A stretch of DNA of 64,000 nt from Sulfurimonas lithotrophica (GCF_009258225.1 NZ_CP043617.1:1-64000), one strand, 5' to 3'. Positions 36,623 through 49,455 are shown, numbered from the stretch's first letter. Made by a program: numbers and translations. The notes: generated by a model not told the origin, from the sequence alone.

Positions 36623-36934
36623 TTATTTTGAAGTATTTGTTTCTTTTGCTGCCGGCGCTACAACATTTGTATTCTCAGTTAAGTTATCTACGACCGATTC
36701 CTCAGCCGATTTAGAATACATATAACCTAAAGTGATTGTATTTACAACAAATAAAAATCCTATCGTAAATGTAACCTTTGCTAAAAAGCTGTTTGGTCCT
36801 TTTGCTCCAAAAACTGAGTCGTTTGAACCGCTATATGCTCCAAGACCGATGCTTGAGCTTTTTTGTAATAGTACAGCGATTACGATTAAAATCACTAAAA
36901 CTATTTGAACAATAAGTAAAAAACTAGTTGTCAT
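36623..36934 (-). CDS. secG: Preprotein translocase subunit SecG
   Basis: Small auxiliary subunit of the SecYEG channel. In 103 aa there are two transmembrane helices (about 3-24 and 53-75) with the conserved linker SSIGLGAYSGSNDSVFGAKG. The charged C-terminal extension is variable. It starts with ATG and an AGGAA site, and leads the frr-pyrE operon. Confidence 0.94.
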   Translation of the reverse strand: MTTSFLLIVQIVLVILIVIAVLLQKSSSIGLGAYSGSNDSVFGAKGPNSFLAKVTFTIGFLFVVNTITLGYMYSKSAEESVVDNLTENTNVVAPAAKETNTSK

Positions 36935-37056
36935 TTATAAATTCCTGTTTGGCTTTTCCAAAATGGTCTAAAGCTATAATTAAAGTTGCGAATTATATCC
37001 AAAAAAAGCTTTAATTCAAAATTGGGTATAATACAAAAAAATTTGATGGGTCGAAT

Positions 37057-38007
37057 ATGAGTTTAAAAAATATAATTATCGTTCTTTTTCTTTTGATTCT
37101 AATAGTTGGATATGCTCTATTAAAACCTGAACAAAAAATACAAAATCACAGTTCAAAAAATAGTATTGTATTGAGTACTTTTGCACTTTACGATGCAGCT
37201 AAGCATATTGGTAAAGATAAATTTAAGCTCTCCAGTGTACTGCCTTTTGGAAGCGATGCACACAGCTATGAGTTGACACCTAAAAAAATGGCTGAGATAC
37301 AAGATAGTTCTTTATTTGTATATAGTGGAGCTTCGCTAGAACCTTGGATTTCTAAAATATCTTCGCCTAATATGTTGGATATGTCAAAATATGTGAATTT
37401 AATCCATTTGGAAGAAGATCATCACCATCACCACCATCATGAAGATGAAAGTCATCACGAAGATGAAGAAGTTTCTCACAAAGAGGCAATAGATCCTCAT
37501 TATTGGTTAGATATAAATAATATGATAAAAGTGGCTCAAAAACTAACGCAGGAGTTTGTTAAACTATCTCCAAAAAATAAAGATTTTTTTGAGTCAAACA
37601 AAAATGAGTATATAAAAACTTTAAAAGAGATGGATAAGAGATATAAAGAAGAACTATCTTTATGTAAAAAAGATACTATTATCGTTAACCATAATGCTTT
37701 TTCATATCTTGGTAAAACGTATAATTTTCATATAGAGTCTATTAATGGTTTATCAACTGAAAGTATGCCCTCACCAGATGATGTTAAACATATACTCCAT
37801 GAAATAAAAGAGAAAAATGTCTCTATTATCTTTTTTGAAAGTTTTGCAAGTGACAAACTAATCAAATCTATCGCAAAAGATGTAAACGTTAAAGTTGATA
37901 CTTTACAACCTTTAGGAAATATTACAAAAGATGAGCAGAATTTGACATATGCTGAGATTATGGATAAAAATATTAGAAAAATCAAACAAGCATTAGAGTG
38001 TAGATGA
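37057..38007 (+). CDS. znuA: Zinc ABC transporter, periplasmic binding protein (ZnuA-like)
   Basis: Periplasmic metal-binding component of 316 aa. The N-terminus is a hydrophobic signal or anchor segment with no lipobox Cys. The metal-binding His in FGSDAHSYELTP and DPHYWLD is present, as is the late Glu/Asp set. A histidine- and acid-rich loop (seven consecutive His at about 127-133, then DESHHEDEE) is the typical zinc-scavenging insert. It overlaps znuC by 4 bp. No Fur/Zur box was recognised upstream, although a TATAAT -10 element lies at about 37026. Confidence 0.9.
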   Translation: MSLKNIIIVLFLLILIVGYALLKPEQKIQNHSSKNSIVLSTFALYDAAKHIGKDKFKLSSVLPFGSDAHSYELTPKKMAEIQDSSLFVYSGASLEPWISKISSPNMLDMSKYVNLIHLEEDHHHHHHHEDESHHEDEEVSHKEAIDPHYWLDINNMIKVAQKLTQEFVKLSPKNKDFFESNKNEYIKTLKEMDKRYKEELSLCKKDTIIVNHNAFSYLGKTYNFHIESINGLSTESMPSPDDVKHILHEIKEKNVSIIFFESFASDKLIKSIAKDVNVKVDTLQPLGNITKDEQNLTYAEIMDKNIRKIKQALECR

Positions 38008-38768
38008 ATTTTAAATTACCGATTTTTGATGTAGAAAATCTTAATTTTAATGTTGGCGGGGTAAATATTTTATCTAATGTATCTTTACAGATTTTTAACT
38101 CCCAATATATTGCTATTATCGGACCAAACGGTGGTGGAAAAACAACTTTGATTCGTTTATTATTGGGACTTGAGAGACTAAATTCCGGTAAGATTAAAAT
38201 TTACGGCAAGACACACTCGGAATTTAAAGAATGGTATAAAATAGGATACGTCCCTCAACGTGCATCTCATGTTGATATTAACTTTCCTGCTACTGTTTTA
38301 GATATTGTAAAAATGGGTAGGACTGCTCAGAGGAAAATCTTTTCTACAATGAGTAAAGAGGATGAAACTTTAGTGTTAGATGCAATGGAGCAGATGGATA
38401 TAATGCATCTAAAAGACAAGATGGTAGGTACGCTCTCAGGTGGACAGCGTCAACGTGTCATGATAGCACGTGCACTTGCATCTCAGCCGGAAGTTTTGAT
38501 ACTTGATGAGCCAAATACAGGTGTAGATGTAGCATCTCAAAACAGGTTTTATTCACTTCTTCGCAAACTAAACAAAGAGAAAAAAATAACTATTATTTTT
38601 ATAACACACGATATCGGTGTTATAGCTGATGATATTGCAAGACTTTTTACGGTAAATCAAAAAGTTATAACCTGTAACAACCCAAAACAAGCTTTAAGCT
38701 GTGATGAGATGAGTGAGCTTTACGGGATAGAAGCTCATCTAATCCATAATCATAAGCATGGACATTAA
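38004..38768 (+). CDS. znuC: Zinc ABC transporter ATPase (ZnuC-like)
   Basis: The 254-aa cytoplasmic ATPase of the same transporter. Walker A is GPNGGGKTTLIR near residue 45, the signature motif is LSGGQRQRVMIARAL, Walker B is VLILDEPNTGVD, and the H-loop is FITHDIG. Its C-terminus is short, ending in HNHKHGH, a His-rich tail. It overlaps both neighbours (4 and 11 bp). Confidence 0.93.
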   Translation: MNFKLPIFDVENLNFNVGGVNILSNVSLQIFNSQYIAIIGPNGGGKTTLIRLLLGLERLNSGKIKIYGKTHSEFKEWYKIGYVPQRASHVDINFPATVLDIVKMGRTAQRKIFSTMSKEDETLVLDAMEQMDIMHLKDKMVGTLSGGQRQRVMIARALASQPEVLILDEPNTGVDVASQNRFYSLLRKLNKEKKITIIFITHDIGVIADDIARLFTVNQKVITCNNPKQALSCDEMSELYGIEAHLIHNHKHGH

Positions 38769-39567
38769 CATGATAGAGATGCTTTCATACGACTTTATGC
38801 AACGTGCTTTTTTAGCAGGAGTCATTATAGCTACACTCGCATCTATAAGCGGTACTTTTGTTGTACTTAGACGCTATTCTATGATAAGTGAAACGCTTGC
38901 GCATTCTGCTTTAGTAGGAGTTGCTGTTGGTTTGGTAGCTGGATATAATCCACTATGGATAGCTGTACTTGTAGCACTTTTTTCGGCATGGCTTATAGAA
39001 TATCTGCGTTCAAACTTTGCAATATACTCAGATGCGGTACTTGCTATTATGCTCTCTGGTTCACTTGCTTTAGCAGTAATTATTGTATCTCTTGGCGGTT
39101 CTTTTAACAACTCGCTAATGTCATATCTATTTGGCTCAATATTATCTGTTAGTTATGAGGATGTTATAACAATCTTTGTATTTGGTTTTATTGCTTTGGG
39201 TATTTTACTTACGTTTTCTAAAGAGTTTTATTTTATAGCATATGATGAAGAGATTGCTAAAGTTAGCGGTATAAAAGTTAAACTACTTAATTTTTTACTC
39301 GTTAGTGTTGTTGCTATTATTATTGCTTTATCTATAAGAATAGTCGGAACACTCTTAATTGGTGCACTTATGGTTATCCCTACAGTTTCGGCTTTACAGT
39401 ATAAATTTGGCTTTTTTAAAACAACTATGTTAGCATTGGGTTTTGCCCTACTAAGTGTAATTTCGGGAATGGTTCTATCATATCACTTTTCACTTCCAAG
39501 CGGTGCTACCATAGTTTTATCTGTTTTGATAATCTTTATACTTTCTCTAATAATAAATAAGAAATGA
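38758..39567 (+). CDS. znuB: Zinc ABC transporter permease (ZnuB-like)
   Basis: Membrane permease of 269 aa with about eight helices of the ABC-3 family. Conserved ETLAHSALVGVAVG and the loop LNFLLVSVVAIIIALSIRIVGTLLIGALMVIP fit the family (given as separate blocks). It follows znuC with an 11-bp overlap and overlaps the methyltransferase gene by 4 bp. Together with znuA and znuC it makes a complete importer. Confidence 0.92.
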   Translation: MDINMIEMLSYDFMQRAFLAGVIIATLASISGTFVVLRRYSMISETLAHSALVGVAVGLVAGYNPLWIAVLVALFSAWLIEYLRSNFAIYSDAVLAIMLSGSLALAVIIVSLGGSFNNSLMSYLFGSILSVSYEDVITIFVFGFIALGILLTFSKEFYFIAYDEEIAKVSGIKVKLLNFLLVSVVAIIIALSIRIVGTLLIGALMVIPTVSALQYKFGFFKTTMLALGFALLSVISGMVLSYHFSLPSGATIVLSVLIIFILSLIINKK

Positions 39568-40268
39568 TGAAAATATCTCAAGAATTTTCAAAATATGCTA
39601 AGTCATATGGTACATACAATATTATTCAAAATAAAGTTATAAAGCATCTACTCTCAAAACTTCCAAGAGATAAAAAGATGCCTTTAAATATTTTAGACTT
39701 AGGTTGCGGTAGTGGAAGTTTGTGTAAAAAAATAAACTGGAAATATAAACATTTCATAGGTGTTGATTTTGCTTCGGGTATGTTGGAACTGCATCCAAAA
39801 TCAAAAAAAATAGAGTGCATCTATGGTAATTTTAACGATGATACTCTTTTTGAAAACCTTATTACATATAACTATGATTTTGTTTTTTCGGCTTCTGCTT
39901 TGCAATGGGCAGAAGATTTGGATAAGGTATTTAAAAATATAAAAACACTGGATGCACCGGTTGGGCTTGCCATTTTTACGGCAGGGACTTTTAAAACTTT
40001 AAATAAAACAGCGGGATTAAAATCAATCTTAAGAGATGCGCAAGAGGTAAACAAACTACAAAAAAAGTATTTTGATGCAGACTTTGAAGTTATAAACTAT
40101 AAGTTAGAGTTTGAAAATACAAGAGAGATGTTCAGGTACATAAAAAAAAGCGGAGTCAGTGCATCTAGAAAAGTTTTAAATTATAAACAAACAAAAAATC
40201 TGGTTAATAACTACCCTCTTAATTATTTAGAATTTGAAGTAGTATTTATATCATCTAAAGGTATTTAA
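39564..40268 (+). CDS. SAM-dependent methyltransferase, BioC-like
   Basis: A 234-aa class I methyltransferase with the SAM motif ILDLGCGSGSLCKKI near residue 33 and the acidic motif FIGVDFASGM. The post-motif region FVFSASALQWAEDLDKVFKNI resembles malonyl-ACP O-methyltransferase (BioC), the first enzyme of biotin synthesis, so that role is possible. No other bio gene is present in the window. It is co-transcribed with znuABC (4-bp overlap) and cinA-like (1-bp overlap). Confidence 0.8.
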   Translation: MMKISQEFSKYAKSYGTYNIIQNKVIKHLLSKLPRDKKMPLNILDLGCGSGSLCKKINWKYKHFIGVDFASGMLELHPKSKKIECIYGNFNDDTLFENLITYNYDFVFSASALQWAEDLDKVFKNIKTLDAPVGLAIFTAGTFKTLNKTAGLKSILRDAQEVNKLQKKYFDADFEVINYKLEFENTREMFRYIKKSGVSASRKVLNYKQTKNLVNNYPLNYLEFEVVFISSKGI

Positions 40269-40999
40269 TGAATTTTTATGCAGTAATTATCGGTACGGAG
40301 ATTTTAAATAGCAGACGTGAGGATAAGCATTTTGATTTTTTAAAAAAAGAACTCGCTAAATATGGACACGAACTCTTTGCTTCTTTTATCATTAAAGACG
40401 ATAAAACACTTATAAAAAATACCTACGAGATGATAAAAAAAGATGAAAATGCTATTTTGTTTTCTTTTGGAGGTATAGGCTCGACTCCTGATGATTTAAC
40501 ACGTGAGATAGCTGCTGAGATTTTTACATCTAAACCCTTACAAACAAATGAAAAGTTTAAACAAGATATTTTGGATAGGTTTGGAGCTGAAGCGTATCCT
40601 CATAGAATCCATATGGCAGATATACCTGTTGGTTCAGAACTTATTTTTAACCCTGTAAATAATATGTCTGCGTTTTCTTTAGAAAACAGATTTTTCTTTG
40701 TCCCGGGTTTTCCATCTATGGCTCACCCAATGCTTGAGAGTGTTATAGCTAAAAATTTTAGTGTATCTAAGAAAAAATACCGCTATACGCTTTTAGCAAA
40801 AACAAGTGAAAATACTTTAATAACTTTAATGAATCAAGTGCCTGATGAGGTGGAGTTATCTTCTTTGCCAATGTTTAAAAATAATAAAGCATCGGTAGAG
40901 TTATCATTAAGCGGTTATGATAAAACTCTTTTAGAGAAGTATTTTGATATGTTTGAAAATGAGTTGTCGTTGAAGAATATTGATTTTAAAAAAGTTTGA
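40268..40999 (+). CDS. CinA/MoaB-type molybdopterin-binding domain protein
   Basis: A 243-aa protein with the MoCF_biosynth fold at residues 1-170 (AVIIGTEILNSRREDKH, then FSFGGIGSTPDDLTREI). The deamidase domain of full CinA is missing, so it is the short form related to nicotinamide-nucleotide or ADP-ribose metabolism, or to molybdenum-cofactor binding. The C-terminal 70 residues are extra and of unknown role. It is last in the znu operon and overlaps the convergent ThiD2 gene by 14 bp. Confidence 0.8.
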   Translation: MNFYAVIIGTEILNSRREDKHFDFLKKELAKYGHELFASFIIKDDKTLIKNTYEMIKKDENAILFSFGGIGSTPDDLTREIAAEIFTSKPLQTNEKFKQDILDRFGAEAYPHRIHMADIPVGSELIFNPVNNMSAFSLENRFFFVPGFPSMAHPMLESVIAKNFSVSKKKYRYTLLAKTSENTLITLMNQVPDEVELSSLPMFKNNKASVELSLSGYDKTLLEKYFDMFENELSLKNIDFKKV

Positions 41000-41393
41000 T
41001 TATCTCTTTTTCCAAATCATATAATTCATAACGTATATGTTTAAACTTTTCGCTTTCTTTGAGAGTATGCAGTTTAAAAAGTTCTTCTAAAACTCTTGAG
41101 CTTTCTTGTGCACGTTTGAAATTTGCAACAACTATTGCTTTTAAATCTTCTCTTTGTAACTCGTCATCCATACTTGAACGAAGTACATCGTTTATACTGT
41201 CACGATGTTTTAGTAATGCATCTATATCTTCAAAAATAGCTAAATGTCTTAAATGTTTAAGTTTTTGTGAAAGTTCTTTGTTGTTATGTAGATATCGTTG
41301 TAGATCTTCAACAACCCTTATACCCTCTTTTAGACGGTTAAGGTTTGCATCTATCACCCGATAAATCTCGGGTGATAAATTATTGTTATTCAT
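40986..41393 (-). CDS. Stand-alone ThiD2-domain protein (thiamine metabolism)
   Basis: A 135-aa all-helical protein. The start SPEIYRVIDANLNRLKEGIR and the later helix ANFKRAQESSRVLEEL are typical of the domain found fused N-terminally to ThiE in some bacteria and described as an HMP-phosphate kinase (ThiD2). Here no ThiE domain is fused. The frame opens at 41411, but the internal ATG at 41393 follows GGAAGTG and overlaps the upstream gene by 8 bp. YjbQ, which has thiamine-phosphate synthase activity in some members, is encoded at 62.8 kb. Confidence 0.75.
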   Translation of the reverse strand: MNNNNLSPEIYRVIDANLNRLKEGIRVVEDLQRYLHNNKELSQKLKHLRHLAIFEDIDALLKHRDSINDVLRSSMDDELQREDLKAIVVANFKRAQESSRVLEELFKLHTLKESEKFKHIRYELYDLEKEIIKLF

Positions 41394-42087
41394 CACTTCC
41401 AAATATTCCAAACAGGTGTAAAAGTGCTGTAAAGATATTTAAAAAGTCTAAATAAAGTGCAATTGCACCGTCAATCGGAGTTTCATAGTTTCCTGCAATA
41501 ATATTCTGTGTATCAAATACAACCAAAATACTAAACAGTACAACAACTACCGCTGATATACCTATAGCTAAGATTGGACTGCCTAAAAATATATTTACGA
41601 TTGAAAATGCAAATATAATTAAAACAGCAATCATTAACGGTTTACCAAAACTAGTAAAATCTTTAGTTGTTTTGATAGCATAAAAACTCATAGTACCAAA
41701 AATTAAAGATGTCATAGCAAAAGCATTACCGATTACAACGCCACCACCATTCATACCCAAAGTATGAGCAAGTAGTGGACCCAACATTAAACCTGTCATA
41801 AATACAAAACCAAACATAACCGCTAAGTTAATACCTGGCTTGTGTTTTACGGCAAATAAACCAAACAATAAAGCGATTTCCAAAATCATAAGCGGAATAA
41901 ACCATGAAGCGATAGTTCCGGCTATTGGTACTCCAACATATGCACCGACTGCACCAGCCATCATAGATGCTGCAAAAAGTTTATATGTTTCTTTTACGAA
42001 TGTTATGATTTGAGAGTCACTTCTTGATGCGCTACTGTATTCAAAAGCACTACTGCTTCTTGCATAATCACGATCATATAGTCCCAT
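41386..42087 (-). CDS. Bax inhibitor-1/YccA family membrane protein
   Basis: A 233-aa protein with seven transmembrane helices from about residue 35 on. The family signature at the C-terminus (FDTQNIIAG then DGAIALYLDFLNIFTALL) is clear. Members form pH-sensitive calcium leak channels or interact with FtsH, but the role here is not known. ATG start. It overlaps the ThiD2 gene by 8 bp. Confidence 0.93.
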   Translation of the reverse strand: MGLYDRDYARSSSAFEYSSASRSDSQIITFVKETYKLFAASMMAGAVGAYVGVPIAGTIASWFIPLMILEIALLFGLFAVKHKPGINLAVMFGFVFMTGLMLGPLLAHTLGMNGGGVVIGNAFAMTSLIFGTMSFYAIKTTKDFTSFGKPLMIAVLIIFAFSIVNIFLGSPILAIGISAVVVVLFSILVVFDTQNIIAGNYETPIDGAIALYLDFLNIFTALLHLFGIFGSDE

Positions 42088-42155
42088 AAATATATTCCTT
42101 TATATAGTTAATTATAAGAATTTTACATATAAAGAGTAAACACAGAGAAACAATA

Positions 42156-42191
42156 TAGTATAAAATACTAATAAATAGTATTGCAATACTA
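42156..42191. promoter_or_regulatory. Two adjacent inverted repeats with identical arms
   Basis: TAGTAT-AAA-ATACTA (42156-42170) and TAGTAT-TGCA-ATACTA (42176-42191) share the same 6-bp arms. They lie about 70-130 bp upstream of the BI-1 gene and about 100 bp upstream of the rRNA -35 element. The paired layout is that of a dimer-binding operator. No regulator can be assigned. Confidence 0.45.
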
Positions 42192-42254
42192 CATTATAAA
42201 TATATAGATCATATAAATAGGATTAGTAAATAACAAATGATAACTAAATAAACA

Positions 42255-42286
42255 TTTTCAAAAGAATTTTAAAATTCTTTTGAAAA
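42255..42286. repeat. 32-bp perfect palindrome next to the rRNA promoter
   Basis: The 16-base arm TTTTCAAAAGAATTTT is followed directly by its exact reverse complement, with no spacer. It ends 4 bp before the -35 box of the rRNA promoter. As a fully symmetric A/T-rich site it may be a UP-element-like or repressor-binding sequence, or a bidirectional hairpin insulating the rRNA operon. Confidence 0.75.
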
Positions 42287-42290
42287 ACTA

Positions 42291-42319
42291 TTGACATCAA
42301 AGAATTGTTAGCATATAAT
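42291..42319 (+). promoter_or_regulatory. rRNA operon promoter (consensus sigma-70)
   Basis: TTGACA at 42291-42296 and TATAAT at 42314-42319, separated by exactly 17 bp, form a perfect consensus promoter. A purine-start region and the leader to 16S follow, with a small hairpin CAAACG/CGTTTG at about 42329-42347. The exact start is unmapped. Confidence 0.9.
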
Positions 42320-42348
42320 TCTGCTCCACAAACGCAAGAGACGTTTGA

Positions 42349-42388
42349 GATCATTGAAAACTAAGTAAGTGAACTAACTAACAACTAA
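42349..42388 (+). other. Left arm of 16S processing stem
   Basis: The leader segment beginning GATCATTGAAAACTAAGTAA pairs with the reverse complement of 44137-44175 after the 16S, with about 33 of 40 positions matching. This is the RNase III-type stem that excises pre-16S. Confidence 0.75.
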
Positions 42389-42569
42389 TAAAGAAATTAG
42401 TTAACGGTTTTAAAAAGTTTACTTTATAAAACACAATAACAACAACCGTCTATTCTATAAATACCCGGTATTTATAGCAATAGATACTTTACGTGTATAT
42501 ATTATATATAGTATATACATAAAACAAAGCCAAAGATTTTGATCTTGGGCTATGGAATCAAGCATTCAA

Positions 42570-44082
<1,513 letters not shown>

Positions 44083-44326
44083 TAGAGTAAGAGCAACTAT
44101 TCGTTTAGTTGGCTCAGAAAAGTTCTCACGAACTAATTAGTTGTTAGGATGTTGCTTACTTAGTTTTCAGTGATCTGTGATCATTGAAAGATATAGATGT
44201 TTATCTTATAGGGATTTTTGCTTTAATCGAGGTGGGTTCTTGAACGAATGAGGAGTATAGTTAGACTATATGACGAATGAGAGAAAGGTTCCAACGAAGA
44301 AAAAAGAAAAAAGCACATAAGAAAGA
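44083..44326 (+). other. 16S-tRNA spacer with right arm of the 16S processing stem
   Basis: The right arm of the 16S stem is at 44137-44175. A second copy of GATCATTGAAA from the leader is at about 44178. A hairpin TATAGT/ACTATA near 44258-44272 is flanked by two ACGAATGAG copies. No tRNA-Ala is present, although many relatives encode it here. No open reading frame is credible. Confidence 0.6.
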
Positions 44327-44403
44327 GGGCCTATAGCTCAGCTGGTTAGAGTGCACCCCTGATAAGGGTGAGGTCCCAGGTTCAAGTCCTGGTAGGCCCA
44401 CCA
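44327..44403 (+). tRNA. tRNA-Ile (GAT)
   Basis: The 77-nt tRNA has acceptor arms GGGCCTA/TAGGCCC. The anticodon loop reads CTGATAA (anticodon GAT, isoleucine). The T-arm GGTTCAAGTCC and an encoded CCA end are present. It lies in the 16S-23S spacer, as usual for tRNA-Ile. Confidence 0.97.
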
Positions 44404-44487
44404 TTTTTGGAAATTTGCACTTGATAAGCTTGCTCACATACTTAAAGTATGCTTCGCAATCTTCTCAAGCACAACTTCCACAAAAAT
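44403..44487 (+). other. Long imperfect hairpin in the tRNA-23S spacer
   Basis: The two halves of this 85-nt stretch are near-complementary, from ATTTTTGGAAATTTGCACTT outwards to AAGCACAACTTCCACAAAAAT inwards, with a perfect tip CATACT/AGTATG. It could be a tRNA 3' processing signal or an antitermination structure. The rest of the spacer to 44714 is AT-rich and has no gene. Confidence 0.55.
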
Positions 44488-44574
44488 ACTAAAGATTAAA
44501 AAGTTTAATCCAAGTCTTAAATATTAAGATTTAGATTAGACTTTTATGTTTAAAGTCTTGTTCATTTAAAATAC

Positions 44575-44731
44575 AATTGTTAAAGTCAACAACTATAGTT
44601 AAAGAAACTAGTTATAGATAAATTATTAGATATAACAATAGGTCAATTTAATTATAACAACTAAATAACTACAATAATAAGATTACTGACTTGTTTGAGG
44701 TATTAAAGTACATTAAACAAGGTAGTGAAGC
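44575..44731 (+). other. Left arms of the 23S processing stems
   Basis: Two blocks pair with sequence after the 23S. AATTGTTAAAGTCAAC at 44575-44590 is perfectly complementary to 47670-47685. AAACAAGGTAGTGAAGC at 44715-44731 is perfectly complementary to 47637-47653. These bring the 23S ends together for RNase III cleavage. Confidence 0.8.
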
Positions 44732-44738
44732 GAATTAG

Positions 44739-47630
<2,892 letters not shown>

Positions 47631-47636
47631 TTTTAA

Positions 47637-47685
47637 GCTTCACTACCTTGTTTAGTGTATTAAGTTGCTGTTGACTTTAACAATT
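47637..47685 (+). other. Right arms of the 23S processing stems
   Basis: GCTTCACTACCTTGTTT (47637-47653) and GTTGACTTTAACAATT (47670-47685) are the exact complements of the upstream blocks before the 23S. Both are perfect, of 17 and 16 bp. Confidence 0.8.
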
Positions 47686-47745
47686 CTATACAAACAACTT
47701 ATACAATCAAATATAAGTACATACTACGATGTATTTATACTTGAT

Positions 47746-47866
47746 TGTCTAGGTGGCAATAGAGAGAGGGAAACGCCTGGCCCCATTCCGAACCCAGAAG
47801 CTAAGCCTCTCATCGCTGATAATACTTGTCCTTTCAGGATTGGAAATGTAGGTCGCCGCCTAGTTG
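47746..47866 (+). rRNA. rrf: 5S ribosomal RNA
   Basis: About 120 nt. The conserved core CCCCATTCCGAACCCAGAAG is present, and the 5' and 3' ends pair (GTCTAGGTGGC with GCCGCCTAGTTGA, including wobbles). The ends are approximate. Confidence 0.9.
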
Positions 47867-48189
47867 ATCAGTTTCTTACTTTTAACAACAATCAATTACA
47901 AATTATCAATACAAAAAATCTGAGTAAATCATGTTACTATAATACCCATCTTGATTATTTTATAATAAATCTTTATATTTTTATATTAGCATTAGAATAT
48001 ATAATAAATATATTTTTACTTATTATACATCACTAATTTGTGATGTATATATGCTTTATTTATTTTTTTGATATATCTATATTATATATGTAAATTTTTA
48101 GCTATAAAGTATAATAAAATATAATTTTACTTTAAGTTTTAATTTTAATCTACTCCTTTATAATCAATTTAGTAAAAAAAGGAGATGGA
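47867..48189 (+). other. Non-coding gap after the rRNA operon
   Basis: A 323-bp very AT-rich gap. It holds a terminator-like hairpin at 48025-48048. An AT-rich -10-like TATAAT at about 48161-48166 probably belongs to the FadL-type gene, whose AAAGGAG site ends 5 bp before its start. No other gene was seen. Confidence 0.5.
48025..48048 (+). terminator. Probable rRNA operon terminator
   Basis: Nine-base arms ATACATCAC/GTGATGTAT with a six-base loop, followed after a few bases by TTTATTTATTTTTTT. It is 158 bp past 5S, so the distance is a caveat. Confidence 0.5.
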
Positions 48190-49455
48190 ATGAATAAAAC
48201 TTTACAGTTGTTACTTCGTGCTTTACTGTTACTGTGTGCCACATCATTATTTGCAACAAATGGTTCGGTATTAATAGGTATTGGAGCTAAATCACGTGCT
48301 ATGGGTGGTAGTGGTATCGGTGTTAGTCATGGAGCAGATTCAGCATTGATTAATCCCTCTTTAATAAGCTCGATAAAGAACAAACACGAAATTTCGTTTG
48401 GCGGAACTTTATTTATGCCTGACGTATCAAATAGCATGGGCCAAGCTGGATTCAATAATACCGATAAAAAAAGTTCAGCCGATAAAAGCGTAATTCCATC
48501 TGTGTCTTTAGCTACAAAAGTTAATGATAGTTTTGCTTGGGGTGTAGGTATGTGGGGTACTGCGGGTATGGGTGTTGATTATCGAGATAGTATCAATAAT
48601 TTTAACATGGTTACAAATCTTCAGTTAATGCAGTTTGGCGTACCTTTAGCTTATTCTGTAAATAATTTTAGCATAGGTATTACCCCGATTATACAATATG
48701 GCTCACTTGATATTAGTTATAGCGGTACTTTAGATGTAAGCATACCTTATGGTGCCGGTGCTACTGCGGATGTAAGTCATGATACTGGAGTTTCACAAGA
48801 TCTGTCTATGGGGTACAATATAGGTTTATCTTATGTAATATCAGACGTAACTTTAGGGCTCTCTTATAAATCTAAAATCGATATGGAATACGATGGCCAA
48901 ATATCAGGTGCTACTGCCGATTTTGCAGCATTTGGATTATTTGGAGGAAGTGTGTTAAAAAACACCCTTTCAACTCCTGCCGAAATAGGTTTTGGAGCTA
49001 GTTATAAAATGAAAGCCCATACTATAGCATTAGATATAAAACAGATACAATGGTCAGATGCTAAAGGCTATAAAGATTTTAAATGGGAAAATCAAAACGT
49101 ACTGATTTTGGGTTATGAGTATAGAACAAGTTTATGGGCTCTAAGGCTGGGATATAATTACGGTGAAAACCCTATTAAAGAACAGGCTACAAATACGGCA
49201 GATGCTACGGCTTCAGCTATCAATATGTTTAATTTACTAGGTTTTCCTGCTATAGTTGAATCACACTACACGTTTGGCGGGTCTTATATATTTGATAAAA
49301 CAACGTCTTTAGACTTAGCTTATACATATGCACCTGAAGTAACAAAAACATATTCAACTTCGCAGTTTGCCGGTTTTGGTCCTACAAATCCAACACAAAT
49401 AGAAACTAAACACTCTCAAACTAGTTTCTCAATAGGTCTAAATTATTCTTTTTAA
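48190..49455 (+). CDS. FadL/OmpP1-family outer-membrane hydrophobic-compound transporter
   Basis: A 421-aa outer-membrane barrel. The signal peptide ends in SLFA, followed by the family N-terminus TNGSVLIGIGAKSRAMGG. The barrel strands are alternating and end in Phe (IGLNYSF). Members import fatty acids or hydrophobic aromatics. The substrate here is not known. AAAAGGAG lies 5 bases before the ATG. It stands alone between the rRNA operon and a strong terminator. Confidence 0.92.
   Translation: MNKTLQLLLRALLLLCATSLFATNGSVLIGIGAKSRAMGGSGIGVSHGADSALINPSLISSIKNKHEISFGGTLFMPDVSNSMGQAGFNNTDKKSSADKSVIPSVSLATKVNDSFAWGVGMWGTAGMGVDYRDSINNFNMVTNLQLMQFGVPLAYSVNNFSIGITPIIQYGSLDISYSGTLDVSIPYGAGATADVSHDTGVSQDLSMGYNIGLSYVISDVTLGLSYKSKIDMEYDGQISGATADFAAFGLFGGSVLKNTLSTPAEIGFGASYKMKAHTIALDIKQIQWSDAKGYKDFKWENQNVLILGYEYRTSLWALRLGYNYGENPIKEQATNTADATASAINMFNLLGFPAIVESHYTFGGSYIFDKTTSLDLAYTYAPEVTKTYSTSQFAGFGPTNPTQIETKHSQTSFSIGLNYSF

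Noticed and set aside
47665-48036. 123-codon reading frame spanning 5S rRNA and the following spacer
   Set aside because: It runs through the 5S gene and low-complexity A/T sequence, with no plausible protein.
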